From: Nocardioides piscis
GTDB taxonomy: Bacteria > Actinomycetota > Actinomycetes > Propionibacteriales > Nocardioidaceae
Length of the DNA stretch: 64,000 nt
NCBI RefSeq assembly: GCF_011300215.1
Contig: NZ_CP049866.1
Location: 2,232,001 to 2,296,000 of the forward strand
Direction: 5' to 3'
Part shown: piece by piece, positions 48,910 through 58,110 of the stretch
Position numbering within the stretch: the first letter of the stretch is position 1
Layout: each line of letters begins with the position of its first letter
Made by a program: the position numbers and the translations under genes
The notes under the pieces: model-generated
What the model saw: only the letters and a program-made list of their open reading frames with translations
The model's database searches: none
Told to the model about the DNA's origin: nothing

Positions 48910-50505
48910 GTGCTGCACTCTCGAACCGCCCTTGCCCTGGCCGCCTGCGGACTCGTCCTGACGATGGCGCCTGCCGTCGCCTCGACGGTGGAGACCGCTG
49001 ACGCGCGCGCCAGCTCCCTGCAGCTGCGTGGCACGGCGTCGCTGACCACCAGTCCCAGCTCCTACGTCGGTGGTCAGGCGATCACCTTCTCGGGCAACAT
49101 CGGAACCTCTGGCAAGCGCAAGGTCACCCTGCAGCTTCACATGAACCGACCCGGCGACAACTGGTTCGGCGTGCGCGGTTTCTCCGGTGCCAAGACCTTG
49201 GCCGACGGCAGCTTCAGCTTCCAGTTCCAGGCGCCGTCGATGTTCGGCATCCGCTACCGCGTGGTCTCGGGCAAGCGCGCGACCCCGCCGGTGTCGTTCA
49301 ACGCCCGGCTCCAGGACGTCACGACGTGGGTCGAGGGGACCAACCCCGACTACGGCCTGGACCACAACCAGGCAGTCGCCGGTGAGCCCTTCACCGTCAT
49401 GGCCGACGCGACGGTGGACGGCGCCCCGGTCTTCGTCGGTCGCGGCCTCACCCTGCAGCGGCGCCTCGACGGCGACAGCTGGGAGGACCTGGGCAGGTCA
49501 TCGGTCGGCGCCGACGGGAACGGTGCCTTCCCTGGCGTCAGTCTTCCCGCCGGTGTCACGGTCGTGCGAGTGGTCGCCGACGAGATCAGCTCGGGCGCCA
49601 ACCGCATCGGCTGGATCCAGTCCTTCCCGGCGTACGTGAACGTGCTGGCCAGCGCACCCGCACCCGAGCAGGCCCGTTCGCCCAAGCAGGGCAAGGTCGC
49701 CACCACGTCGGCTCGCGCCGTCGCCCTCGCTGCCCCGAGCGCGCGGCGCGGCGCCGGCGCCGCCTCGGCCACCGCCAGCAGCAAGTACGGCTGGTACCCG
49801 ATCCTGTCGGACTACACCTGGGAGGCCGGCCAGTCCCTGACCAGCCCGGCCGACCTGGGCTCGGACCGCGACGGCTGGTGGCTCGACTACGCCGACGGCG
49901 CCGGACGGGTCAGCAAGCACAACGGCGGGCTCTATCTCGACAGCCAGCGCAACCGCAGCGGCCCCGGCGACTTCGGCACCACCCGCGCCACCCTGATGGA
50001 CAGCGCACGCGCGTATGGCAGGTGGGAGACGCGCGTGCGACTGACCAGCGGGGAGTCGAGCTCCACGGACTTCAGGGTGCTGGTCGAGCTGGTGCCCGAC
50101 AGGGCGGCCGACTACGCCTGTGGTCGACGCAACATCACCGTCGCCGAGGTCTCGGCCCACGGCACGAGCATGAGCTTCGGGGCCAAGGCCGACACCGCGC
50201 AGTGGACCGGTTCCAAGAGCATCCCGAGCGTCATCCACAGCTCGCCCGCGGTGGCCGTCGAGGTGTCCAAGCGCCACATCACCTGGTTCCTCAACGGCAA
50301 GCCGATCGGCACCGTCAAGGGCAAGGCCGCGGTCTCCGACGTGCCGATGACCTTGCGCTTCAGCCTGGTCGGTGACCAGGCGGGGGAGTACGACAAGACC
50401 GGGCTCCACTCGGACTGGCAGCGGGGCTTCGGCATCGACAGCGGCAAGCTGGTCACCAAGGGACCTGCCCTGAAGAAGAGCGCGCTCACCGCCTGCGAGT
50501 CCTGA
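48910..50505 (+). CDS. Secreted protein with C-terminal GH16-like lectin fold
   Basis: A 531-residue exported protein. A signal peptide (ALALAACGLVLTMAPAVASTV) is followed by two beta-sandwich-like regions (about 45-135 and 140-245) and a low-complexity Ala/Ser/Arg linker. The C-terminal region (about 295-525) resembles a GH16/concanavalin-A-like domain (ARAYGRWETRVRL, WTGSKSIPS, VSKRHITWFLNGKPIGTV). The GH16 catalytic E-x-D-x2-E is not present; the matching place reads VAEVSAHG. It may therefore bind rather than cut polysaccharide (inference). TAACTT-N6-GTG suggests a leaderless mRNA. Confidence 0.72.
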   Translation: MLHSRTALALAACGLVLTMAPAVASTVETADARASSLQLRGTASLTTSPSSYVGGQAITFSGNIGTSGKRKVTLQLHMNRPGDNWFGVRGFSGAKTLADGSFSFQFQAPSMFGIRYRVVSGKRATPPVSFNARLQDVTTWVEGTNPDYGLDHNQAVAGEPFTVMADATVDGAPVFVGRGLTLQRRLDGDSWEDLGRSSVGADGNGAFPGVSLPAGVTVVRVVADEISSGANRIGWIQSFPAYVNVLASAPAPEQARSPKQGKVATTSARAVALAAPSARRGAGAASATASSKYGWYPILSDYTWEAGQSLTSPADLGSDRDGWWLDYADGAGRVSKHNGGLYLDSQRNRSGPGDFGTTRATLMDSARAYGRWETRVRLTSGESSSTDFRVLVELVPDRAADYACGRRNITVAEVSAHGTSMSFGAKADTAQWTGSKSIPSVIHSSPAVAVEVSKRHITWFLNGKPIGTVKGKAAVSDVPMTLRFSLVGDQAGEYDKTGLHSDWQRGFGIDSGKLVTKGPALKKSALTACES

Positions 50506-50594
50506 ACTCTCCCGGCCAGCCTCCACGGTCAGCCAGCGACGTACTGGTATGAAAGTCACGTCCTGTGCCGTGCCTGTCCGAGGAGTGCTTGTCG

Positions 50595-50765
50595 ATGAAC
50601 GCCAAGAAGGCCGTCAGCGTGCTGCTGGTCGTGTTCGTGGGCTTCTGGATGTTCACCGACCCCAACGGCCTCGCGGACGCGGCGAAGGCGGGCGCGGGGC
50701 AGACCTGGGGCCTGACCCAGCAGCTCTTCGCCGCGATCATCGACTTCGTCGGCGCCCTCTCCTGA
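50595..50765 (+). CDS. Small single-span membrane protein
   Basis: A 56-residue protein with one clear membrane span (KAVSVLLVVFVGFWMFT), a polar loop (DPNGLADAAKAGAG) and a C-terminal amphipathic stretch (WGLTQQLFAAIIDFVGAL). GAGGAG lies ten bases before this ATG. It is 16 bases upstream of the PH-domain gene, so they are probably co-transcribed. No function is known to me. Confidence 0.72.
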   Translation: MNAKKAVSVLLVVFVGFWMFTDPNGLADAAKAGAGQTWGLTQQLFAAIIDFVGALS

Positions 50766-50781
50766 CGTCTGTGCCGGTGAG

Positions 50782-51300
50782 GTGGTGAGCGGCATCTTCG
50801 ACCCCGACATCCGCCGTCACCTCCTGCGCGACGAGGGAGAGGTCATCGTCGACGAGGTCCGCCACCACGGCATCGTCTACGTCCGGCCGGTCCTCGAGGC
50901 GATCGCCGGCCTCGCCCTCGTGGTGGCGGTCCCCTTCATCGACATGGACCTCGCCTGGTTCCCCTTCGCCCTCGCACTGGCCATCTGGGCGCACGCGGCC
51001 TGGCGGGCGCTGCAGGAGCACATGGACCGGTTCGTCATCACCAACATGCGTGTCTATCGGGTGCACGGCGTGCTCTCCCAGCAGCTCGCCACCATGCCGC
51101 TGTCGCGGATCCTCGACATCACCGTCAAGAAGCCGCTGCACGGCCGGCTGCTCGGCTTCGGCCACTTCGTGTTCGAGTCCGCTGCCCAGGAGCAGGGCCT
51201 GCGTGACATCCGGTTCGTGGGTCGCCCCGACGACCGCGACCTGTCCATCCAGAGGGTCGTGCAGCGGTCGGGCCTGCGCGGTCCCCGCGTCCCCAACTAG
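50782..51300 (+). CDS. PH-domain membrane protein (bPH_2/DUF304 type)
   Basis: A 172-residue protein with a short N-terminal segment, two membrane spans (AIAGLALVVAVPFIDM and AWFPFALALAIWAHAAW) and a C-terminal bacterial PH domain (MDRFVITNMRVYRVHGVLSQQLATMPLSRILDITVK). The domain occurs in many membrane proteins of unknown role. The start is one of two adjacent GTG codons (50782 or 50785). Confidence 0.83.
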   Translation: MVSGIFDPDIRRHLLRDEGEVIVDEVRHHGIVYVRPVLEAIAGLALVVAVPFIDMDLAWFPFALALAIWAHAAWRALQEHMDRFVITNMRVYRVHGVLSQQLATMPLSRILDITVKKPLHGRLLGFGHFVFESAAQEQGLRDIRFVGRPDDRDLSIQRVVQRSGLRGPRVPN

Positions 51301-51305
51301 CACCC

Positions 51306-51650
51306 GTGGACGAGCGGCTCGTCGAGCTCGTGCTGCGAGCGGTCGACCTGGTCCCGCCCGGGCAGCTGGCGGCATACGGCGACATCGGCGAGGTCGTCGG
51401 CATCGGCCCCCGCCAGGTGGGAGCCGTCATGAGCCGGTATGGCGATGGCGTCGCCTGGTGGCGCGTGTGCAACGCCGTCGGGGACTTCGCTCCCGACCTG
51501 CTCGAGCGGGCGAGGCCGCACTGGCACGCCGAGGGGATCACGCTCAAGCCGAACGGTCGTGGTGCCCGGATCGCCGACCACCGCGCCGACCTCGACCTGC
51601 TCGCCCAGCGGTGGCGCGTCGCCGTCGCTGACATCGACGGGCACGGGTGA
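51306..51650 (+). CDS. Alkyltransferase-like protein (ATL, MGMT-fold)
   Basis: A 114-residue protein with the DNA-binding fold of O6-methylguanine methyltransferase: AAYGDIGEVVGIGPRQVGAVMSRYG. The active-site PCHRV is replaced by AWWRV, so the alkyl-accepting Cys is a Trp, as in ATL proteins. These flip O6-alkylguanine and hand it to nucleotide excision repair rather than repairing it. The GTG start is five bases after the PH-domain gene stop. Confidence 0.87.
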   Translation: MDERLVELVLRAVDLVPPGQLAAYGDIGEVVGIGPRQVGAVMSRYGDGVAWWRVCNAVGDFAPDLLERARPHWHAEGITLKPNGRGARIADHRADLDLLAQRWRVAVADIDGHG

Positions 51651-51670
51651 CGAGCCACACACCAGAAAAC

Positions 51671-51706
51671 ATGCACGACTGTGCAAACTTGCCCTAAAGT
51701 GCACGT
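51671..51706. promoter_or_regulatory. Promoter and candidate operator of the TetR-MMPL pair
   Basis: TAAAGT (51695-51700) is six bases before the GTG start, giving a leaderless layout. Upstream is TGCAC-gact-GTGCA (51672-51685), a perfect inverted repeat, and AGTGCAC recurs at 51699-51705. TetR autoregulation through these sites is an inference. Confidence 0.5.
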
Positions 51707-52369
51707 GTGACCCTGAACCTCTCCAGCCCCGGGCTGCGCGCAGCCAAGAAGGAGCGCACCCGCGAGGCGCTGAGCCAGGCGGCGGTCGCGATCGTGGCGG
51801 CCGAAGGCATCGACGCCCTCACCGCTGACCGGATCGCCGCCGAGGCGGGGGTCGCCCGCAGGACGTTGTTCAACTACTTCGCCCACGTCGAGGACGTCCT
51901 GACCCACTCCCTCGGCACGGTGACCCAGAGCATGGTGGCGGCGTTCGTCGCCCGTCCGAGCGAGGAGTCCCTGCAGGACTCGGTCACTGCCGTGCTCGCA
52001 GCGCTGCTCGACGACCCCGTGTTCGCCCAGGCGATCGTGCTCGAGCGCGCCGCGGACCACTCGCCGGCCACGAGACGGTTCCTGCGTGAGTTCGCCGACA
52101 ACCAGATCCAGGCCTTCGAGGCCGGGCTGCGCGACCGGTTCGGGGTGGACGCCGACCCGGTCTTCGTCGCGGCGCTGGCCGCCTCCATCGGGGCGATCGT
52201 GACCCGGATGACCCGCCTGGTGGTGGTGCGTACCCCCGAGGACGAGTTCGACCCCGTCATGTTGATGGGTCGACTGCGCCTCCTGCTCGAGCAGTCCTTC
52301 TCGCTCCTCTTCACCGGCTTCGACGAGGCCGCCCCCATCGTTCGGCCCGACCCTCCCAAGGAGAAATGA
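51707..52369 (+). CDS. TetR/AcrR family transcriptional regulator
   Basis: A 220-residue regulator. The N-terminal HTH domain is KKERTREALSQAAVAIVAAEG...ARRTLFNYFAHVEDVL; the C-terminal ligand domain is diverged. It stands directly before the MMPL transporter (stop 52369, next start 52371), so it probably controls its own operon in response to the exported compound (inference). No ribosome site is visible. Confidence 0.9.
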   Translation: MTLNLSSPGLRAAKKERTREALSQAAVAIVAAEGIDALTADRIAAEAGVARRTLFNYFAHVEDVLTHSLGTVTQSMVAAFVARPSEESLQDSVTAVLAALLDDPVFAQAIVLERAADHSPATRRFLREFADNQIQAFEAGLRDRFGVDADPVFVAALAASIGAIVTRMTRLVVVRTPEDEFDPVMLMGRLRLLLEQSFSLLFTGFDEAAPIVRPDPPKEK

Positions 52370-52370
52370 C

Positions 52371-54911
52371 GTGGCTTCCCTCCTCTTCCGAGTCGGACTG
52401 GCGTCGGCTCGCCGACCCGTGGCCGTCGTGCTGGCCTGGCTCCTGGTCCTGGGTGCGCTCGGGGCTGCGATGGTGTCGTTCCAGCGGCCGCTCAGCAACG
52501 AGTTCGACCTGCCCGACAGCGAGTTCTCCGCGGTGCTCGACGAGCTCGGTGAACAGATCCCGGAGGTCTCGGGCGGCACGGGCACCGTGGTGCTCCACAG
52601 CCCGGACGGATTCACCCCGGCCCAGCGGGAGGCTGTCGACCAGACGACGGCCACGTGGCGTTCGCTGCCCCACGTCACGGACACCGTCGATCCGTTCCGG
52701 ACCCAGGGCCAGCTCGATGCGGCGGCCGCGCGTCTCGAGCGGGGCGAGCGGAAGCTGATCGAGGGGCAAGCTGCCTACGACAGGGGAGCACGCAAGCTCT
52801 CTCGGCTGCGCTGGCTGGTCGGCGAGGGCGAGCGGGACATCGCCAGGTTGCAGCGGGACAACCCCGACGACCTGACCCTGCCGAAGCGGATCGAGGGGCA
52901 GCGTGAGCTGGAGGCCACCCTGGCCGACGGTGAGCGACAGCTCGCCGAGGCCCGCGAGAAGCTGGCCGCCGGCGAGGAGAAGTTCACCGACGGGGCGGTC
53001 CTGCTCGGCCTCGGCGACGGCATCCGGATGGTCAGCGAGGACGGCACGACCGCGCTGGTGCAGGTCCGCTTCGACAAGTCGATGCAGGAGATCTCCCCCG
53101 ACGACCTCGCTCGCTTCCCCGACGCGGGGGAGCGGTTGGGCGAGGCGGGGATCGAGGTCGACTACGGCCAGGAGCTCGTCCAGACGACGGAGGTCGGCGG
53201 CATCGGCGAGGTCATCGGACTGGGGGTGGCGGCCGTGGTGCTGCTGGTGATGCTGGGGTCGCTCGTGATCGCCGGGCTGCCACTCGTCATCGCGTTCGCC
53301 GGAGTGGGCGTGAGCCTGATGGGTGCCATGGCCCTGACCCACTGGCTGGAGATCCAGCAGATGGCGCCCGTCCTCGGTGCCATGCTGGGCCTGGCCGTCG
53401 GGATCGACTACGCGCTCTTCATCGTCAACCGGCACCGCCGCCAGCTCGCAGACCTCGCCCACGGGAACGTGCAGATCTCCAGGCACGAGCTGCGGCACAG
53501 CATCGCGCTGGCGACAGGCACGGCGGGTACGGCGGTGCTCGTCGCCGGCGCCACGGTCGTCATCGCGCTCGCGGCGCTGCTCGTGTCCGGCATCCCGATC
53601 CTGGTCCAGATGGGCCTGTTGGCCGCCTCCACGGTGGCCCTCACCGTGCTGGTCGCCCTCACCCTGACCCCGGCCCTGCTCTCGCTGGTGGGCCGACGGG
53701 CCGTCCCGCGTCAGGCCAAGGCGGTCGACAGGCCGCGCCGCGACGGCTGGGCCGAGAAGTGGGTCGACCTGGTCACTCGCCGCGCACCGGCGGCGATCAT
53801 CGCCGTGGTGCTGCTGATGGGTGTGCTGGCCATCCCGGCCGGCTGGCTCCGCCTGGGCCTGCCCGACGGCGGCTCGGAGAGTCCGGACTCCACGGCCTTC
53901 CAGGCCTACGAGCGCGTCGCCGAGGCCTTCGGTCCCGGCGCCAACGGCCCGATCCTGGTCTCCGCGACCGTCGAGTCACCCATCGCGGAGAGCGACCTGG
54001 TGGCCACCCAGGCGCGCATCGGCGAGCAGGTCGCGTCGGTCGGCGGGGTGAGCGACGTGCTCCCCATCGGGGTCAGCGACGACCGCCGTACGATCGCCTA
54101 TCAGGTGGTGACGGTCGAAGGTCCCTCGGCGGACTCGACCGTCTCGGTGGTGGACGAGCTGGTCGGTCCGGTGACCGAACGGGTTGCCGCCGACGGTGTC
54201 GACCTCGGCGTCACGGGCCAGGCGGTCGCCAACATCGAGGTGTCCCAGCGCCTGGCCGAGTCGCTCCCGCTCTATCTCGCGCTCGTCATCGGGCTCTCGC
54301 TGCTGCTGCTGACCGTCGTCTTCCGCTCCCTGGTGGTCCCGCTCCTCGCCACCGTCGGCTTCCTGCTCTCGGTCGCAGCGAGCTTCGGCGTCATCGTCGC
54401 CGTCTATCAGTGGGGCTGGCTCGGCGGGATCTTCGACGTGCACAACCCCGGGGCCGTCCTGAGCTTCATGCCGACGCTGCTGATCGGCATCCTGTTCGGC
54501 CTGGCCATGGACTACCAGATGTTCCTGGTCTCCGGCATGCGCGAGTCCTACGTCCACGGCCAACGGGCTCGTGAGGCGGTGCGCAGCGGCTTCTCCTCGG
54601 GCGCGAAGGTGGTGACCGCGGCCGCCCTGATCATGATCTCGGTGTTCGCCGGGTTCGTCTTCTCCCACATGACGATGGTCCGTCCGATCGGGCTCGGCCT
54701 GGCTGTGGGGGTGCTGCTCGATGCCTTCCTGATCCGGATGACGCTCACGCCGGCCGTCATGTCCCTGCTGGGGGACAAGATGTGGTGGATGCCGGTCTGG
54801 CTCGACCGCCTGCTGCCGCACCTCGACGTCGAGGGCTCGGCCCTGGTCGACAAGCAGCGTCCGGCACGGCGCACCGCCCAGGAGCGCGAGGACGCGCTCG
54901 TCCAGATCTAG
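52371..54911 (+). CDS. MMPL/RND-family exporter
   Basis: An 846-residue transporter with about twelve membrane helices in two RND halves. Conserved blocks are AVGIDYALFIVNRHRR in half one and GLAMDYQMFLVSGMREAY-like (MDYQMFLVSGMRES) in half two; the Asp-Tyr pairs are the proton relay in MmpL3-type proteins. Between helices 1 and 2 (about residues 95-225) is a long charged coiled coil unusual for short MMPLs. AAGGAG precedes the GTG start. The substrate is a lipid or drug-like compound (family inference). Confidence 0.93.
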   Translation: MASLLFRVGLASARRPVAVVLAWLLVLGALGAAMVSFQRPLSNEFDLPDSEFSAVLDELGEQIPEVSGGTGTVVLHSPDGFTPAQREAVDQTTATWRSLPHVTDTVDPFRTQGQLDAAAARLERGERKLIEGQAAYDRGARKLSRLRWLVGEGERDIARLQRDNPDDLTLPKRIEGQRELEATLADGERQLAEAREKLAAGEEKFTDGAVLLGLGDGIRMVSEDGTTALVQVRFDKSMQEISPDDLARFPDAGERLGEAGIEVDYGQELVQTTEVGGIGEVIGLGVAAVVLLVMLGSLVIAGLPLVIAFAGVGVSLMGAMALTHWLEIQQMAPVLGAMLGLAVGIDYALFIVNRHRRQLADLAHGNVQISRHELRHSIALATGTAGTAVLVAGATVVIALAALLVSGIPILVQMGLLAASTVALTVLVALTLTPALLSLVGRRAVPRQAKAVDRPRRDGWAEKWVDLVTRRAPAAIIAVVLLMGVLAIPAGWLRLGLPDGGSESPDSTAFQAYERVAEAFGPGANGPILVSATVESPIAESDLVATQARIGEQVASVGGVSDVLPIGVSDDRRTIAYQVVTVEGPSADSTVSVVDELVGPVTERVAADGVDLGVTGQAVANIEVSQRLAESLPLYLALVIGLSLLLLTVVFRSLVVPLLATVGFLLSVAASFGVIVAVYQWGWLGGIFDVHNPGAVLSFMPTLLIGILFGLAMDYQMFLVSGMRESYVHGQRAREAVRSGFSSGAKVVTAAALIMISVFAGFVFSHMTMVRPIGLGLAVGVLLDAFLIRMTLTPAVMSLLGDKMWWMPVWLDRLLPHLDVEGSALVDKQRPARRTAQEREDALVQI

Positions 54912-55468
54912 CTGGCTCCCGGGTGCAGCGGGTCCGCAAGGTCTCGGTGATGGGTGCGCACTGCCGCGAAGGTCCAGATCTTGTTGAACACGAAGGACAG
55001 CGGCGTGACCAGCGCGATCACGATGAGCTGCGCCCAGTACAGGCGTGTGCGCAGGCCGGTCGAGTCATCGAGCACCGTCGTGGGCAGGCTCAGCGGCGAG
55101 TGCGGGTGCAGGAGAGCCGTCAGCACGACGAGGCCGACGACCTGCCCGGCCAGACCGACGGCCAGGAAGGGCAGGTATTCCCTCCGCCACTTCGCGTGCC
55201 GGGTGCTGCCGAAGGCCCAGTTGCGGTTGAGCTGGAAGTTCCACAGGTTGGCGACCAGGAAGGCAGCCGTGGAGTAGAGGTGATACCAGCGCAGGTTGAA
55301 CTCGCCGAACGGCAGCGGGAGGACGACCTCCTCGAACCCTGGGCCGAGGCGCTTGACCGCGATCAGGGTCAGGAGATTGACCAGGACGCCAGAGACCCCG
55401 ACCAGGCCGAAGCGGGCCAACAGCACGAGGTTGTGACGGTGACGGTCCATGAGCGCGGTCGCGAGCAC
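54908..55468 (-). CDS. GtrA family membrane protein
   Basis: A 186-residue protein with four membrane spans: LLARFGLVGVSGVLVNLLTLI, the family motif YHLYSTAAFLVANLWNFQLNRNWAF, PFLAVGLAGQVVGLVV and LIVIALVTPLSFVFNKIWTF. GtrA-type proteins flip polyprenyl-linked sugars or aid wall-polymer glycosylation. It is convergent with the MMPL gene and overlaps its stop by four bases. Confidence 0.9.
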   Translation of the reverse strand: MLATALMDRHRHNLVLLARFGLVGVSGVLVNLLTLIAVKRLGPGFEEVVLPLPFGEFNLRWYHLYSTAAFLVANLWNFQLNRNWAFGSTRHAKWRREYLPFLAVGLAGQVVGLVVLTALLHPHSPLSLPTTVLDDSTGLRTRLYWAQLIVIALVTPLSFVFNKIWTFAAVRTHHRDLADPLHPGAS

Positions 55469-55541
55469 GCGGTGAGGCTACCGGCGGTCGAACGAGGGGG
55501 TCATGCGGACCCCGGGGGATCGACGCGGAACAATGGGCAGC

Positions 55542-56471
55542 ATGACGCAGCGACCGTTCTCCCGTCCCGGTGCGATTGACCTCTCGGCCCTCAAACGCCC
55601 GGCGCAGCCCCCAACCGCACCCGGTGCACCTACGTCGTCGACCGGCGGCGCGACATACTCGGTGTCGGTCACGCAGGCGAACTTCCAGCAGCTGCTCCAG
55701 GAGTCGATGACGGCGCCCGTCGTGCTGGTCTTCCACTCGGCGACGCAGGCTCCCGGCAGCGAGATCTATGCCGCCGACGTGGCCGCCGAGGTCGAGGGCC
55801 AGGAGGGCCGGCTGCTTGCGGGTCTCGTGGACATCGACGCGGAGCCCGAGATCGCCCAGGCCATGCAGATCCCGCAGGTCCCGCTGCTGCTCGTGGTGCT
55901 GGACGGACGTCCGGTGACCCAGCCGATCCCGGGCGCCATGACCCGCGAGGAGCTCGGTGCGCTCTTCGACCAGCTGCGCCAGCAGCTCACGGCGCAGGGG
56001 ATCACCGGTCGGCACCAGCCTCGAGGCGTCGAGGCGCCCGAGGGCGAGGAGCCGCAGGTGGACCCGCGCTATGCCGCAGCGCAGGAGGCGCTCGGCGAGG
56101 GCGACATCGACGGCGCCGTCGCTGAATATCAGAAGCTGGTGGATGCCAACCCGGCGGACAGCGAGGCGGCTGCGGGCCTGGCCATGGCCAAGGTGCTGCA
56201 GCGGACCCAAGGGGTCGACCTCAATGCCGCGCGCGCCGCGGCAGCCGAGTCTCCCGACGACGTCGACGCGCAGACGATGGTCGCCGACCTCGACCTGCTC
56301 GGCGGGCACGTCGAGGACGCCTTCGCGCGCCTCGTCGCGCTCGTCGCCCGCACGAGCGACGCCGACCGGGCCAAGGCGCGCGAGCACCTCCTCGCGCTCT
56401 TCGCGGCCGTCGGCAACGACGACGAGCGGGTCCTGGCCGGGCGGCGCAACCTGGCGTCCGCGCTGTTCTGA
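55542..56471 (+). CDS. Thioredoxin-fold/TPR protein (CnoX/YbbN-like)
   Basis: A 309-residue protein. It begins MTQRPFSRPGAIDLSAL, then a thioredoxin fold (VVLVFHSATQAPGSE), where the redox CxxC is replaced by residues without cysteine. There are linker charges, and TPR-like helices (AAQEALGEGDIDGAVAEYQKLVDANPADSEAA). It resembles CnoX/YbbN co-chaperones, which hold oxidised proteins, but lacks redox Cys. An ATG three codons upstream (55533) is possible. The mycobacterial counterpart lies near the thiolase as here. Confidence 0.88.
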   Translation: MTQRPFSRPGAIDLSALKRPAQPPTAPGAPTSSTGGATYSVSVTQANFQQLLQESMTAPVVLVFHSATQAPGSEIYAADVAAEVEGQEGRLLAGLVDIDAEPEIAQAMQIPQVPLLLVVLDGRPVTQPIPGAMTREELGALFDQLRQQLTAQGITGRHQPRGVEAPEGEEPQVDPRYAAAQEALGEGDIDGAVAEYQKLVDANPADSEAAAGLAMAKVLQRTQGVDLNAARAAAAESPDDVDAQTMVADLDLLGGHVEDAFARLVALVARTSDADRAKAREHLLALFAAVGNDDERVLAGRRNLASALF

Positions 56472-56757
56472 ACGACGAGCTGCCGCGTAACCAGTGGCCG
56501 CCCCTGGCTGGCTGTCCACAGCCATATTTCAGCTGTTGTTAGTGATGTCGAACAGGCGTACGATTACTGCCAGGAGTTGGAGATGGCACCCAGTCCCGAA
56601 GAGGGGCTAGGAGACACGCAGAGAACCGGATGTGCCCCGGACGCCTTGACGGCTCACGCGTGTCGGACTGGCGTCGCCCGACAATGCCCCGGGGAACCCA
56701 CCGCTTCCGTCCTGGTCCGGTGGTCTGGTTCCCAGCGGGTTGATCGGGGTGGTGGCA
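56472..56757. other. Intergenic region before the DUF222-HNH gene
   Basis: This 286-base gap contains an SOS-like box at 56548-56563 and no credible gene. The short open frame from 56577 has no recognisable protein features. Confidence 0.5.
56548..56563. promoter_or_regulatory. Imperfect SOS (LexA) box
   Basis: TCGAAC-aggc-GTACGA differs from the actinobacterial LexA palindrome TCGAAC-N4-GTTCGA at one position. DUF222-HNH (13E12-type) genes are known to carry such boxes in their upstream regions. Function is an inference. Confidence 0.5.
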
Positions 56758-58085
56758 GTGAACGAGGCAGCTGAGTGGCGTGCACCTGGTGTCCCGGCGT
56801 CGCCGTCGCCGGTGCTGGCCGAGGCCATCAGTCGCGTCACCCACGCCCTGGACGAGTTGGTGGCGGTCTCGCCCACGAGCCTGTCGGACGAGGACGTGGC
56901 CCGACTGGTCGACTTTGCGACGGTCTGCGTCGGCCGTGCCAACGGCTTGATGACCGCGGTCGTGGGTGAGGCCGACCACCGTCGCCTCGGTGACGCGATC
57001 GGTGCCCGGCACACCGCCCAGTGGTGGGCGCGCCGGTCGCGGCTGACCCGGCCTGAGGCGCACCGCCTGACCCGCCTCGGCCGAGTGTTGAGCAGCGAGC
57101 TCTATGCGCCGGTGCAGGCTGCGCTCGCCGGCGGGGAGGTCCACCTCGACCAGGCGGGCGTGATCGTGGCCGCGGTCGACGCGATCCCGACCAACCCCGC
57201 CGACCTGCCCGCCCACGCCGAGCCACCGGCGGTGCTGAAGGCCCGCGCGATCGAGCACCTCCTGATCGCGGCCAAGGACCACGACGCAGTCGCGCTGAAG
57301 ATCCTCGGCCGCCGGATCCTCGACATCGTCGCCCCCGCCGTCGGGGAAGCAGCCGAAGCCAAAGCACTGGCCGAGGAGGAAGCAGCCGCAGCCCGCAAGG
57401 TCACCCTCACCCTGCGCGACCACCACGACGGCACCACCACCGGCCGGTTCACCATCCCCACCGCCGCCGCTGAGGCGATGCGCAAACAGCTCCTCGCCAT
57501 CACCAACCCCAGGCACCAGGCCGCCACCGACCCCGACAGCGCGCCGGTCGCGACCCCGGCACCGGAGGACCCGCGGCCGCTGCACGCCCGCCTCGGGTGG
57601 GCGCTGGTCGAGTGGATCGAGGGCTACCCCTGCGACCTCCTGCCCGCCGCCGGGGGCACCACCGCCACCGTCGTGGTCACCATGGGCCTCGACACCCTCC
57701 TCGGCGGCCTCGCGGCCGCGGCCCTCGACACCGGCACCCGCATCAGCCCCGGACACGCCCGCCGGCTCGCCTGCGAGGCCGGGATCATCCCCGCCGTCCT
57801 CGGCGGACCCTGCGAGGTCCTCGACCTCGGCCGCACCCGCCGCTTCCACACCAAGGCCCAACGTCTGGCAATGGCACTGCGAGACAACGGGTGCACCGCC
57901 GAGGGCTGCGACCTGCCCCCGCCGCCTGCCACGCCCACCACGACCACCCCTGGTCAGAAGGCGGACCCACCAACACCACCACCGGCCGGCTGCTCTGCCA
58001 CCGCCACCACCGACTCATCCACGACCCCCACTACGACACCACCCACCTCCCCGGCGGAAAGGTTGCCTTCCACCGGAGGACCTAG
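56758..58085 (+). pseudogene. DUF222/HNH endonuclease (13E12 type), one-base frameshift
   Basis: The DUF222 part (RVTHALDELVAV, GARHTAQWWARRSRLTRPEAHR, ALAGGEVHLDQAGVI, GRTRRFHTKAQRLAMALRD) runs to about 57919. The HNH nuclease (CHAHHDHPWSEGGPTN then LLCHRHHRLIHDP) continues in the next frame to 58085. Adding one G in CTGCCCCC-GCCGCC gives the usual CDLPPAACHAHH junction and a 442-residue protein. If the shift is real, the protein has lost its catalytic domain. These genes are multicopy and of uncertain role. The start is one of several GTGs. Confidence 0.85.
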
Positions 58086-58110
58086 GCCGAATGCGAAGGG
58101 CTGCCAGTCC

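Noticed and set aside
56577..56774. A 65-residue frame upstream of the DUF222 gene
   Set aside because: Unbiased codon use and no similarity; the region fits better as an upstream control region with the SOS-like box.
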